NCBI GenBank assembly: GCA_012960505.1
Contig: DUBC01000030.1
Location: 1 to 64,000 of the forward strand
DNA: 64,000 nt
Reading direction: 5' to 3'
Origin: Verrucomicrobiales bacterium
GTDB lineage: Bacteria > Verrucomicrobiota > Verrucomicrobiia > Verrucomicrobiales > DEV007
The stretch's first letter is position 1. Every line of letters begins with the position of its first letter. Of this stretch, positions 35,956-43,882 are shown piece after piece. The notes beneath the pieces are model-generated. The model did not search any database. It had not been told where the DNA came from and saw only the letters and a list, made by a program, of their open reading frames with translations. Position numbers and translations under genes: made by a program.

Positions 35956-37224
35956 TTAATGATGGACCTGCACTTTGGCTGGTGGAGCGCCATCATCACC
36001 CGAGCTAGGTAACATGTGCTGCCCCAGATTAAATATAGGCGAATATATTGCATAAATAAGAAAACCTACAAGCGTCCCTAAAATAACTATGGTCACTGGC
36101 TCTAAAATCTTATCAATTTGATTAGCAATCGTGTCCAACTCTTCTTCATAATCATCCGCAATTTCATCGAGCATTTCAGTTGCCGAACCAGTCTCAGAAG
36201 CAATTTCCATTACACCACAAACGTTCCGCCCGTCATCCCCCAACCAGTGAGATTCCATCAGGAAGCTTTCTGATAATCCAAGACCTTCACGGATGTGATC
36301 ACATACTCTACCAAAAAATTCTTTATGATAAATATGTGGAGCACTATCAGCTGTTATCTGGAGGCTCTTACTAATTCTCACACCCGATTCCAGTAACAAA
36401 GAAAGACAACGAAAAGTGACTGCAGCAGATGATTTACGAACGATCCCGCCTACTGCGGGTGTATGCGCAAAGATTTTTTGAATGAACGGATTCTTCATAA
36501 TCTTAGACCAAGATTTAATAACCATCACTATCATAGCTATTGGTAATATTAATACGTAAGGCTTATTGATAAGCATGTCCGAAAGCTTCATCATCATAAT
36601 AGTTGCACCAGGAAGATCAGCTCCAAGATCCCCATAAAGCTTCGAAACTGCTGGGACCAAGGTGTAACTCATTGTAATAACAACACCGACCCCCATCGTT
36701 ATGACAATCCCAGGGTAGATCATTCCTTTCTGCAACTTCTTAATAATGCGCAATGTTTTCTTTGAAGACTTTCCAATCTCAGCAAAAATTTCAGGCAACC
36801 TACCAGACTCCTCTCCCGCTTGAATTAAAGCAATTATTTCTGACCCAAATTCATCGGGGAATAGTCTCAACGCATCACTTATCTTATCTCCAACAGAGAT
36901 CTGATGCGCTACTTCCGCTATGATTCCCCTATAGCGTGGGGACTTGACCCTGTTCGCCTGTAATTCAAAACTTTTTACAGTCGAAATATTACGCTCAAGG
37001 CAACGAGCAACACCCGCAAATAAAGCTGCACGGTCTTCTACATTACCTTTTTTACCAGTGAGACGATGGACGCATTCATCTAATCCACAAATACTTGATA
37101 CCTTAGCAAGTTCATTAGCAGCTTTACCTGCACCTGAAACTGCCTTCTCATCAGTATCCGTATCAACTATCAAAAGACTGGTTCTCCCAGTATTTGTATT
37201 CGCTAATGCAACTTTCTTAAGCAT
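35956..37224 (-). CDS. Type IV pilus/type II secretion inner-membrane platform protein (GspF/PilC)
   Basis: The 422-residue product has the two repeated GspF domains with three membrane helices. First repeat: LFAGVARCLERNISTVKSFELQANRVKSPRYRGIIAEVAHQISVG, then EIIALIQAGEESGRLPEIFAEIG and a helix at KKLQKGMIYPGIVITMGVGVVITMSYT. Second repeat: RKSSAAVTFRCLSLLLESGVRISKSLQITADS, then MEIASETGSATEMLDEIADDYEEELDTIANQIDKILEPVTIVILGTLVGF. This is the platform that couples the ATPase to pilin insertion. Length is normal. It follows the GspI-like prepilin gene by 21 bases. Confidence 0.93.
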   Translation of the reverse strand: MLKKVALANTNTGRTSLLIVDTDTDEKAVSGAGKAANELAKVSSICGLDECVHRLTGKKGNVEDRAALFAGVARCLERNISTVKSFELQANRVKSPRYRGIIAEVAHQISVGDKISDALRLFPDEFGSEIIALIQAGEESGRLPEIFAEIGKSSKKTLRIIKKLQKGMIYPGIVITMGVGVVITMSYTLVPAVSKLYGDLGADLPGATIMMMKLSDMLINKPYVLILPIAMIVMVIKSWSKIMKNPFIQKIFAHTPAVGGIVRKSSAAVTFRCLSLLLESGVRISKSLQITADSAPHIYHKEFFGRVCDHIREGLGLSESFLMESHWLGDDGRNVCGVMEIASETGSATEMLDEIADDYEEELDTIANQIDKILEPVTIVILGTLVGFLIYAIYSPIFNLGQHMLPSSGDDGAPPAKVQVHH

Positions 37225-37245
37225 AACTCTTCAATTAGATTTCTA

Positions 37246-37704
37246 TTAATGACCAGCTCGCGTATATAGTCGATATACTGTAATTTTTGGCAAATCCCTC
37301 CTTGCCTCATCTTCTAACTTATTATTATCCAATACTCCTGAGCTCCATCGCACTTTACTAGGATTTGTTATTACAGTTAGTTCAATATCTGATGCTATAA
37401 CAGAAACTGATCCAGCCATTACAGAATATGGAATTGAAATTGATAACTTTTCGACACAAGGGTCTGATGGAATCAATCGAATAATTTCCTCAGGACTAAG
37501 CCCTAACCTAAATAGCCTTGCTGCGTTCTCTTGTATGGACAAACCTCTGGCAATTCGATTCCCAGATTCCTCTTGTGATACGGTTGCAATTCCAAGAGAA
37601 AGCGCTGCACCCAATGCAATAACAATAATGCCACTTGCAGCAAGAACTTCAATGAGACTATATGCCCTTTGTGATAGGGTGACTGGTTGCAAAGAAGATC
37701 TCAT
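37246..37704 (-). CDS. Prepilin-like protein (GspI/PilV-like), 152 aa
   Basis: The leader ends SQRA with Ala at -1, then YSLIEVLAASGIIVIALGAALSLG, with E+5 and Tyr rather than Phe at +1. The mature part has an acidic helix and a C-terminus with TVYRLYTRAGH. GspI/PilV proteins are short minor pseudopilins that initiate tip assembly. The start codon overlaps the stop of the PilX-like gene by one base (TAATG), giving tight coupling in the order GspJ-like, PilX-like, GspI-like. Confidence 0.82.
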   Translation of the reverse strand: MRSSLQPVTLSQRAYSLIEVLAASGIIVIALGAALSLGIATVSQEESGNRIARGLSIQENAARLFRLGLSPEEIIRLIPSDPCVEKLSISIPYSVMAGSVSVIASDIELTVITNPSKVRWSSGVLDNNKLEDEARRDLPKITVYRLYTRAGH

Positions 37705-39122
37705 TAATTTGTGTTAGGATAACTTTCGATCCATGCTGAACGTGGGGCCAAGTATTCTAAAAATTTAGGATCAGTCTCACGTATGACGTTGAGTTTTTTA
37801 TTTCCATTTTCAGACCATTCAAATGATTGATCCGTTGCAATACCTCCTTGTATAGTCACCTGTCCGAATGGATTCTGTTCTTCAAGAATTTTTAAGGGCG
37901 TATCCTCTGCAATTAGGATCATCCTCCACAGCGGATTAATGGACGCTTTAGTAAAGGCATATTGAACATCGTAAGAACTAGATTGAATATTCTTTTTTAC
38001 TGCAACAACTAGCCTGCGATTACTCTTACCATGGAAAAATATTCTACTAAGATCCAATATTGATTCTGATGACTGAGTAATTATAACGGCCACTTCAGAA
38101 AGTCGGTTAGCATGACTGAAAATAAAATTAGACTGACCATGGAAATGCACTTCACTAACATTGTCTTCGATATGGATGTTAGAAAGAAATGAAGATTCTA
38201 AGTCTATTTCAATCTTACCTAGCCCATTACTAGTAACTCCACGTCCATTATTGTGAATGACATTGCCTCTTACTCTTGTGCATCCAATCTCCTCTATAAA
38301 TTCTTTCATTGACCATGACTCTGTATGGCTAGGATCAATAATATCTATTTCCCCTGAGAAGACAGACCTCGAACCCACAGCACTACTGGTCATAGCCAAC
38401 ATCGTAAAATTTGAAGGAGGAAAATACTGCCCATCCAAATCTCTAATAGCTTTGGCGTCATCAAATTCAGTAATCGTTGGGATCATGTAAGTAGATGTTC
38501 TTAATGAATCACCTATAAAAATATTTTTTGGATCCCAAATTAATGTATTCCCATAAACTTTTATATTACCTGAAAGTCGCTGACCCTTCTCTGTATTTGA
38601 TTCGGGCCGATGCATAACAATTAAATCACCAGACAATTGAGCTGATCGGCTTCTGAGAAGATAATTACGTAAATAAGTAGATGAGGGCAACCTCGTCGCA
38701 TCCGCTGTACCCCACTTCCTTTCAACATTCATTGAAACAGGAATCCCAACTTGGAATCCATGACCATTGCCCTGCCCTACAGATACAATGCTGTTAACCG
38801 TTGTGGTCGAAGAAAAAGCAGACTCTTTTATAGCCGGTATAATTGTCCGGCTATCGGAATTCGGCATAGAGATAAAATGCGGAGTACTCTGCCTAATGGT
38901 CAAAGCTCTGCTATATAATGATTCCCTTGCTACTGATCGGGAATTTAATTCTTCTATCCGATGTGACAGTACATTTTCCTTATTATTAATATGAGAAGAA
39001 CGTGCAGATAACAATGAGATCCAAGAAGCCAAACCTACCGTACCCACTGTCATAACCACGAGGCTCATAAGAATTGTACTTCCAGCCTCTAATGGCTTTA
39101 GTCCTATGTTATTAGATTTCAT
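37704..39122 (-). CDS. PilX/GspK-like membrane-anchored protein of the pilus locus
   Basis: The start is set at ATG 39122 (MKSNNIGLKPLEAGS), because the longer reading from 39239 overlaps the upstream prepilin gene and adds Cys-rich low-complexity sequence. The 472-residue product has a hydrophobic N-terminal helix, GSTILMSLVVMTVGTVGLASWISLL, preceded by LEAG, but lacks Glu at +5. PilX and GspK proteins likewise lack E5. The large C-terminal part has many strands and looks like a beta-helix or beta-rich domain (NIHIEDNVSEVHFHGQSNFIF). No family name is secure. Position between GspJ-like and GspI-like prepilins supports a tip-complex role. Confidence 0.72.
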   Translation of the reverse strand: MKSNNIGLKPLEAGSTILMSLVVMTVGTVGLASWISLLSARSSHINNKENVLSHRIEELNSRSVARESLYSRALTIRQSTPHFISMPNSDSRTIIPAIKESAFSSTTTVNSIVSVGQGNGHGFQVGIPVSMNVERKWGTADATRLPSSTYLRNYLLRSRSAQLSGDLIVMHRPESNTEKGQRLSGNIKVYGNTLIWDPKNIFIGDSLRTSTYMIPTITEFDDAKAIRDLDGQYFPPSNFTMLAMTSSAVGSRSVFSGEIDIIDPSHTESWSMKEFIEEIGCTRVRGNVIHNNGRGVTSNGLGKIEIDLESSFLSNIHIEDNVSEVHFHGQSNFIFSHANRLSEVAVIITQSSESILDLSRIFFHGKSNRRLVVAVKKNIQSSSYDVQYAFTKASINPLWRMILIAEDTPLKILEEQNPFGQVTIQGGIATDQSFEWSENGNKKLNVIRETDPKFLEYLAPRSAWIESYPNTN

Positions 39123-39132
39123 TTGGCAGCAT

Positions 39133-40092
39133 TTACATTGAAGGATACAAAGGAACCGTGAAAAAATAATTCGTTCTTCCTGCCATATCTGAATATGCAG
39201 GCAAAGGATTGGGTGATCCAAATTCAGAACTTCGATCAAAAGAAAATGCAGAGATCGATTTTAGTCTGCCTAGACTTGAAGCTGCAGGGTCAGGCCACCA
39301 AATAAAATAAAAAGGCATATCAGTCGCCGTTTTAAAATTGTCCATGGAGCCTTCATTATGTATTAGCCTTGTTCGTTTCTCATGAAAAACAAACAATGGT
39401 TGGAATGGAACTCCCTTCCCATCATCAGGGTAAAAAATATCATAATAATCAGTTAGCACATTCCAGGAGTAGCGTTTTACACTTGCGTAGGTGCCTAGTG
39501 GCTTGGCTGTGCTTTGTATATCGATGTCATAAATAGCCCTAACAGCAAGAAAATCTGGAAACCCGCTCGGCTGTAAAATGAAAATAGAGCCATTGTTAAA
39601 TGAAGAACTTCCTCTCCATGACTTATATACTGATGAGCTTTGACTCATCACTTTAGCAAGATGCAATCTAAATGATTCTGGAGAATTCAAAGATCTTCCA
39701 TCAATTTCACCGTCCAAAGGGATATATACAGGACGAAATGAATTCAATCCATCCCTCGCAAGACAAAATACAGCAGATGCATGAGAGACGTCATCCCAGA
39801 ATCGACTGCGAACACGGTCTGCCCTAGCTGCACGCCCATAACTTGGAGCCTTATATGTATTTACAGTACTGCCACTAATATCGTAATAACTCCTTGCAGA
39901 TGATTGACCTATTTCTATAGATACAATGGTAGAAACCTTGCGCTGATTCATTCCGATTGCATTAAATGCAAGAGCCGCACCGGTTAAGACTGACGCCGCA
40001 ATTGCAGAAGCAATCATAACCTCCACTAGCGAAAAACCAAGATCACTAGGCAATGAAGACAATTGTCTTGCTCTGTGAATGGATGACTTCAT
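39133..40092 (-). CDS. Prepilin-like protein (GspJ/PilW-like), 319 aa
   Basis: The leader of 19 residues ends DLG (Gly at -1), followed by FSLVEVMIASAIAASVLTGAALAF with E+5. The mature protein is about 300 residues, longer than typical GspJ (about 200). It contains DVSHASAVFCLARDG, a strand-rich centre with NGSIFILQPSGFPDFLAVRAIYDI, and a C-terminal ending TNYFFTVPLYPSM. Large prepilins like this are usually tip subunits. The gene overlaps the upstream PilP/GspC-like gene by one base (TAATG). Confidence 0.85.
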   Translation of the reverse strand: MKSSIHRARQLSSLPSDLGFSLVEVMIASAIAASVLTGAALAFNAIGMNQRKVSTIVSIEIGQSSARSYYDISGSTVNTYKAPSYGRAARADRVRSRFWDDVSHASAVFCLARDGLNSFRPVYIPLDGEIDGRSLNSPESFRLHLAKVMSQSSSVYKSWRGSSSFNNGSIFILQPSGFPDFLAVRAIYDIDIQSTAKPLGTYASVKRYSWNVLTDYYDIFYPDDGKGVPFQPLFVFHEKRTRLIHNEGSMDNFKTATDMPFYFIWWPDPAASSLGRLKSISAFSFDRSSEFGSPNPLPAYSDMAGRTNYFFTVPLYPSM

Positions 40093-40685
40093 TAATCAGT
40101 TTCCGGATCTTCCTCATTCGAGTATACAAGCTGAGGGGAACTCGATGAATTATTGTTTGAAGAGGTTGGTAAAACGATGCCTACTTTGGGTTCAAGATCT
40201 ACGGCTATTGTTAATTGCCTAGGCTCATCAGCCTCTTCGTCACCTGCCCAGGTAATTTCAATCATAGAAGGCGTTATCTTTGTAACTATTAAATCGTCAG
40301 TCTGTTCATTGATGAGCTTTGGGATTTTCTTACCCTCAACAAGAATGACTCCACCTAATTGTACCTTATAGCCATGAATCCCTTTAGCCACACCACTCAC
40401 ATGCAATTTTTCCAAAACAGATCGGATCTTAGCCTCTTCAGTCTGTGAATCAGCGCCAGAGATTATTTGCTCTTCCTTTGCTCTTATCGCAAAAGGATTT
40501 CGTTCCTTTGATACGAGTAAATATCCTTTGATCGCCTCTTTCTTCTTTTTGGGTAAAATCCCAAAACTCTCAGCACTTTTAGATATACCGTCAGAAGACA
40601 AAAGATCGACTGACGGAATATCGGCCATGGCTGATCGAAAAAGAAAAATAATTAGAAATGCTGCAGTTAATTGAAATGTTCTCAT
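40092..40685 (-). CDS. Secreted PilP/GspC-like periplasmic protein
   Basis: The 197-residue protein has a signal peptide (about residues 1-21, ending RSAMA). Residues 80-165 have the PilP/GspC homology-region style: EKLHVSGVAKGIHGYKVQLGGVILVEGKKIPKLI and DDLIVTKITPSMIEITWAG. This kind of small beta-domain links the inner-membrane PilN/PilO complex to the secretin. The C-terminus is Ser/Asn-rich and acidic. Assignment rests on domain style and on its place directly after PilM, PilN and PilO, as in type IV pilus operons. Confidence 0.68.
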   Translation of the reverse strand: MRTFQLTAAFLIIFLFRSAMADIPSVDLLSSDGISKSAESFGILPKKKKEAIKGYLLVSKERNPFAIRAKEEQIISGADSQTEEAKIRSVLEKLHVSGVAKGIHGYKVQLGGVILVEGKKIPKLINEQTDDLIVTKITPSMIEITWAGDEEADEPRQLTIAVDLEPKVGIVLPTSSNNNSSSSPQLVYSNEEDPETD

Positions 40686-40696
40686 ATCTATTTCTT

Positions 40697-41257
40697 CTAT
40701 GCTTGTGAATCTTTTCCGTTCTCTGAATTAATTATTGGAATATCAAGTGATAGCTCCATTTTTATATCATTCCCCGATTGCCCCTTTGATAACTTGCAAT
40801 TAGATACACGTATAGCTGGTAAGCTACCCTCAAGATCCGCCAACCAATTCAATGTCTTTACGTAATCATCTTCGAAAACCAACTTCGCATTTAATGTTTT
40901 AGAAATAGTACCTCCCTTCACATAATCAACCGTTTCATAGACCTGTGATAAAGTAATGATCCCGGCTTGTTTTATGCGAAGATTAATTAATGCCTCTCCG
41001 AACTGTGCATTCTTTGTCTGCTTAATATAAGGCTCCCATTGATTTAAATATTCTCTAGAACCTATAGTGTCTTTCTTTAGAATAACCATTTTCCGCTGCT
41101 CCGCACTTCGCGCAAAAACAGCCCCATCAAATGCCGTTCTGGACATCCTCTCAGCGTCGCGGGCTAACCGCAACTTCTTGTATGAAGCATTGGTCCAATG
41201 ACCCATTAACATAATAAATAGCCCGAGAGCCAAGCAGCCAAAATGTTTGTTATTCAT
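40697..41257 (-). CDS. PilO/GspM-like assembly protein
   Basis: The 186-residue protein has one N-terminal membrane helix (FGCLALGLFIMLMGHW), a coiled stretch, and a ferredoxin-like C-terminal domain (INLRIKQAGIITLSQVYETVDYVKGGTISKTLNAKLVFEDDYVKTLNWLADLEGSLPAIRVSNCKL). This arrangement is characteristic of PilO and GspM. PilO pairs with PilN to align the pilus motor. It overlaps the PilN-like gene by eight bases. Sequence similarity is low, as is normal for this family. Confidence 0.72.
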   Translation of the reverse strand: MNNKHFGCLALGLFIMLMGHWTNASYKKLRLARDAERMSRTAFDGAVFARSAEQRKMVILKKDTIGSREYLNQWEPYIKQTKNAQFGEALINLRIKQAGIITLSQVYETVDYVKGGTISKTLNAKLVFEDDYVKTLNWLADLEGSLPAIRVSNCKLSKGQSGNDIKMELSLDIPIINSENGKDSQA

Positions 41258-41843
41258 TATTGTTCAAACTTAAGTTGTTGTTCTTGTTGCTAACTTTTTG
41301 CCAAATTAAAGTTGCCTGGTAATCAACTTGACCTCCCTCCCCCGATGTTTGATTAGCTGAATATGCGCGATACCCAAGCTCATTAATTGCCGATAACGTT
41401 GAATCCAATTGCTTCTGCCCCCCATTAACAAAATCTAATCCAATTCTAATCTGATGAGGGTTTTCCACATCCCTAACTAGAGACAATTCCTCAATAGAAC
41501 TCTTGACGCCCATACTGCGCGCCACCCCAACAGCTAGAGGCTGAAGCTGCCTAGATCCTCCCACCCAATCATACACATCCTTTGCTCGACGGTCCTCGTC
41601 TTTGATTAATTCGATCTGCTTCTCAGTTTCTGACTTCCGTAAAGTCTCTTCTTCAATTATTCCCTGCCACTCAATCTTTGCAGCTTCTGATTCTTTTATC
41701 TTAAAGAAAAACAAAAGGTTCAAAGCAATCGCCGCCACACAAGAAATACAAAAAATCACAGGAACCAGAATAAGAATCCTCGGCAGCGGTTTTGTTATAT
41801 CCTGCCGCTCAGTCTTTATGTCATGAAAAGGTTGGGTGCTCAT
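41250..41843 (-). CDS. PilN/GspL-like assembly protein
   Basis: The 197-residue protein has a cytosolic leader of about 23 residues, one membrane helix at about 24-48 (ILILVPVIFCISCVAAIALNLLFFF), a coiled coil (ESEAAKIEWQGIIEEETLRKSETEKQIEL), and a C-terminal domain with VARSMGVKSSIEELSLVRD. PilN has this layout and uses its N-terminus to bind PilM. It follows the PilM-like gene by nine bases. Class is by layout and order. Confidence 0.72.
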   Translation of the reverse strand: MSTQPFHDIKTERQDITKPLPRILILVPVIFCISCVAAIALNLLFFFKIKESEAAKIEWQGIIEEETLRKSETEKQIELIKDEDRRAKDVYDWVGGSRQLQPLAVGVARSMGVKSSIEELSLVRDVENPHQIRIGLDFVNGGQKQLDSTLSAINELGYRAYSANQTSGEGGQVDYQATLIWQKVSNKNNNLSLNNNE

Positions 41844-41852
41844 ACTTATTGT

Positions 41853-42743
41853 CTATTTGTTTTTAAGCAAGTTCCACAAACCATATGAATCGCTCATATC
41901 ATTTATCCTAGCGTTCGGAGCAAGCTCACTAAGCATTTGACTAATACCTTCAACAGTCTCATCAGCAGATAAAACTATCTGCGCATTTGAACCAAGAGCT
42001 TCTACTATAGGAGCAATAATTTTCCTTAACGGCTCCATGTCTTTCTGCGTATACAGACTGTTTCTTGAGCGTAGCTCAATCCACTTTTCTTGGTCACTTT
42101 TCAGAATGCATACTGAGCCTTCACAGCAAGTAATAAGAATAACGTCACCTAGAGGTTCGGACACATTCTCATTATAATCCTTTTGAGCTTCAGATATTTG
42201 ATCAAGGGATTCGGACAGCATGCCATAAATTCCACAACAAATCCTACCGATTTTTAATCCGGAACTTTTAAAAAGAGTTTCTATTTCTTTTATATAATCT
42301 TCATCTACGGCTAAAAGTATACTCGAATTAGATTCATCATTATGTTTTAACGCATATCTTTTGCCTCTCTCCGATTTAGATCCTAAGACCGCTTTAGGAT
42401 TGGTTCTAATAAGCTCACTTACGCCATTCTTTCTCGTTAAATTTGTTTCAAGACTGATTACAAATCTATGATTAATAGACACAGCGCACCAACCACCATC
42501 AGTTAGATCCAGCCAATCTTCACTCATGTCCTGGACAACTTCCTTTACGGAGCCAGCAATAGAATTTTCTTCTCCCAGAACGCCGTCCTTACTGACGCTC
42601 CTCCAACTCACTACTTCCTTACTAAAATTCAATAACAGCGTCTGCTTATTACGAAATCTTTTTCTCCACATGCAGGAACTGTCATCTGGATCAGGCCGAA
42701 AAGCCGCGAAGCTAAGTACGTTTGTAATGTCTGATAATTTCAT
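41853..42743 (-). CDS. PilM/GspL-like actin-fold protein (divergent)
   Basis: The 296-residue cytosolic protein lies in the PilM position, between PilT and PilN. Visible features fit an actin-like fold loosely: GWCAVSINHRFVISLETNLT, NSSILLAVDEDYIKEIETLFKSSGLKIGRICCGIYGMLSES and VILITCCEGSVCILKSD, the last two resembling the phosphate-binding beta hairpins. Canonical PilM phosphate motifs are weak. GspL cytosolic domains are equally divergent. ATG 42743 overlaps the PilT stop by four bases, confirming coupling. Confidence 0.65.
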   Translation of the reverse strand: MKLSDITNVLSFAAFRPDPDDSSCMWRKRFRNKQTLLLNFSKEVVSWRSVSKDGVLGEENSIAGSVKEVVQDMSEDWLDLTDGGWCAVSINHRFVISLETNLTRKNGVSELIRTNPKAVLGSKSERGKRYALKHNDESNSSILLAVDEDYIKEIETLFKSSGLKIGRICCGIYGMLSESLDQISEAQKDYNENVSEPLGDVILITCCEGSVCILKSDQEKWIELRSRNSLYTQKDMEPLRKIIAPIVEALGSNAQIVLSADETVEGISQMLSELAPNARINDMSDSYGLWNLLKNK

Positions 42744-43807
42744 CTTGTCATCTCCAATTGTATTTCTTCTTCATAATGAAGAAATTCATTAACTTCCTCA
42801 GAGCTAAAGCCTGTAGGCTCCTTAAATGTAGGCCTCCACCCTTCCGCAAGACGATCACTTAGACTTGTCTCAAAACTACACATCCCTCGCTTTGCTCCTG
42901 TCTCAAGCTCCTGATCTAACTTCTTATACTCTCCTCTGCGGATTAAATTAGATACCGAATCGTATTGAAGGAGCATTTCGTGTATGGCAAACCTCTTTCC
43001 CTTCTCTTCATCAAACATTAATCTCTGACAAAGAATCATTCGTAAAATATCAGCCAAAGTACTCTGGGCACTTTCCACTCTTTCAGAAGGTATCAATTTC
43101 AAAAATCGCTGAACTGTCTGAGCTGCACTCGAAGTGTGGAGAGTCGCCACTACTACGTGACCAGTTTCAGCAGCCTGTAAAGCAATCTCGGCAGTCTTCC
43201 CATCACGAATTTCTCCAACCATTATTACGTCAGGAGCCTGCCTTAACGATCCCCTAAGAGCTTCCGCAAAATCCTCATCATCTTCCCCAATTTCTCTTTG
43301 TGAAATCAATGAAGGAATGCTCTTAGTGGGATAAATATATTCGATCGGATCCTCGAAAGTAATGAAATGTTCACGCCGGCGAAGGGCACGATGTAAATTT
43401 AAGGATGCGATCGTAGTAGTTTTTCCTGAACCTGTTGCTCCACAAATTAAAAAGAGTCCATTCTTCGCCTGCAAAAATGCTTTTACAGCTGCATTCGGAA
43501 CACGAATATCATCACACGAGGGTATTTCTGTGGGCAAGAGACGAAGCACCCAGCGATATCGACCTCTACTTACCATTTTATTAATACGAAAACGGCAATT
43601 CCCTATCATTAGCGCATAATCTGAACAACCTGGGATTACCGGGCTTTCTTGATCAGGTTGATAGATGAAATGATCAAATAGTAATTCCCCATTTTGCCTA
43701 TAAACAAGAGGCTCCCAAGGGGTAATATAAAAATCCGAGATGCCCTCCCCTTCGGCCAACTCAATTAGCCTTTGCCCTAACGGACATTTGTCTGTTACTC
43801 CTTCCAT
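42740..43807 (-). CDS. pilT: PilT-like retraction ATPase
   Basis: The 355-residue product has the full PilT set: Walker A ICGATGSGKTTT at about 118-129, Asp box FITFEDPIEYIY, SQREIGEDDEDFAEALRGSLRQAPDVIMVGEIRD (Walker B), His box GHVVVATLHTSSAAQTVQRF, and the PilT C-terminal signature NLIRRGEYKKLDQELETGAKRGM. PilT disassembles type IV pili and gives twitching. Its presence in an operon with GspE and several minor prepilins suggests dynamic pili rather than a pure secretion pseudopilus. Length is typical. Confidence 0.92.
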   Translation of the reverse strand: MEGVTDKCPLGQRLIELAEGEGISDFYITPWEPLVYRQNGELLFDHFIYQPDQESPVIPGCSDYALMIGNCRFRINKMVSRGRYRWVLRLLPTEIPSCDDIRVPNAAVKAFLQAKNGLFLICGATGSGKTTTIASLNLHRALRRREHFITFEDPIEYIYPTKSIPSLISQREIGEDDEDFAEALRGSLRQAPDVIMVGEIRDGKTAEIALQAAETGHVVVATLHTSSAAQTVQRFLKLIPSERVESAQSTLADILRMILCQRLMFDEEKGKRFAIHEMLLQYDSVSNLIRRGEYKKLDQELETGAKRGMCSFETSLSDRLAEGWRPTFKEPTGFSSEEVNEFLHYEEEIQLEMTR

Positions 43808-43882
43808 TTGTGTGGTGATTTTGGGGTTTTAGGAATAGAGATGTTCAATCAAACGACACTCATTCTCGTTTATCCTTTATCT

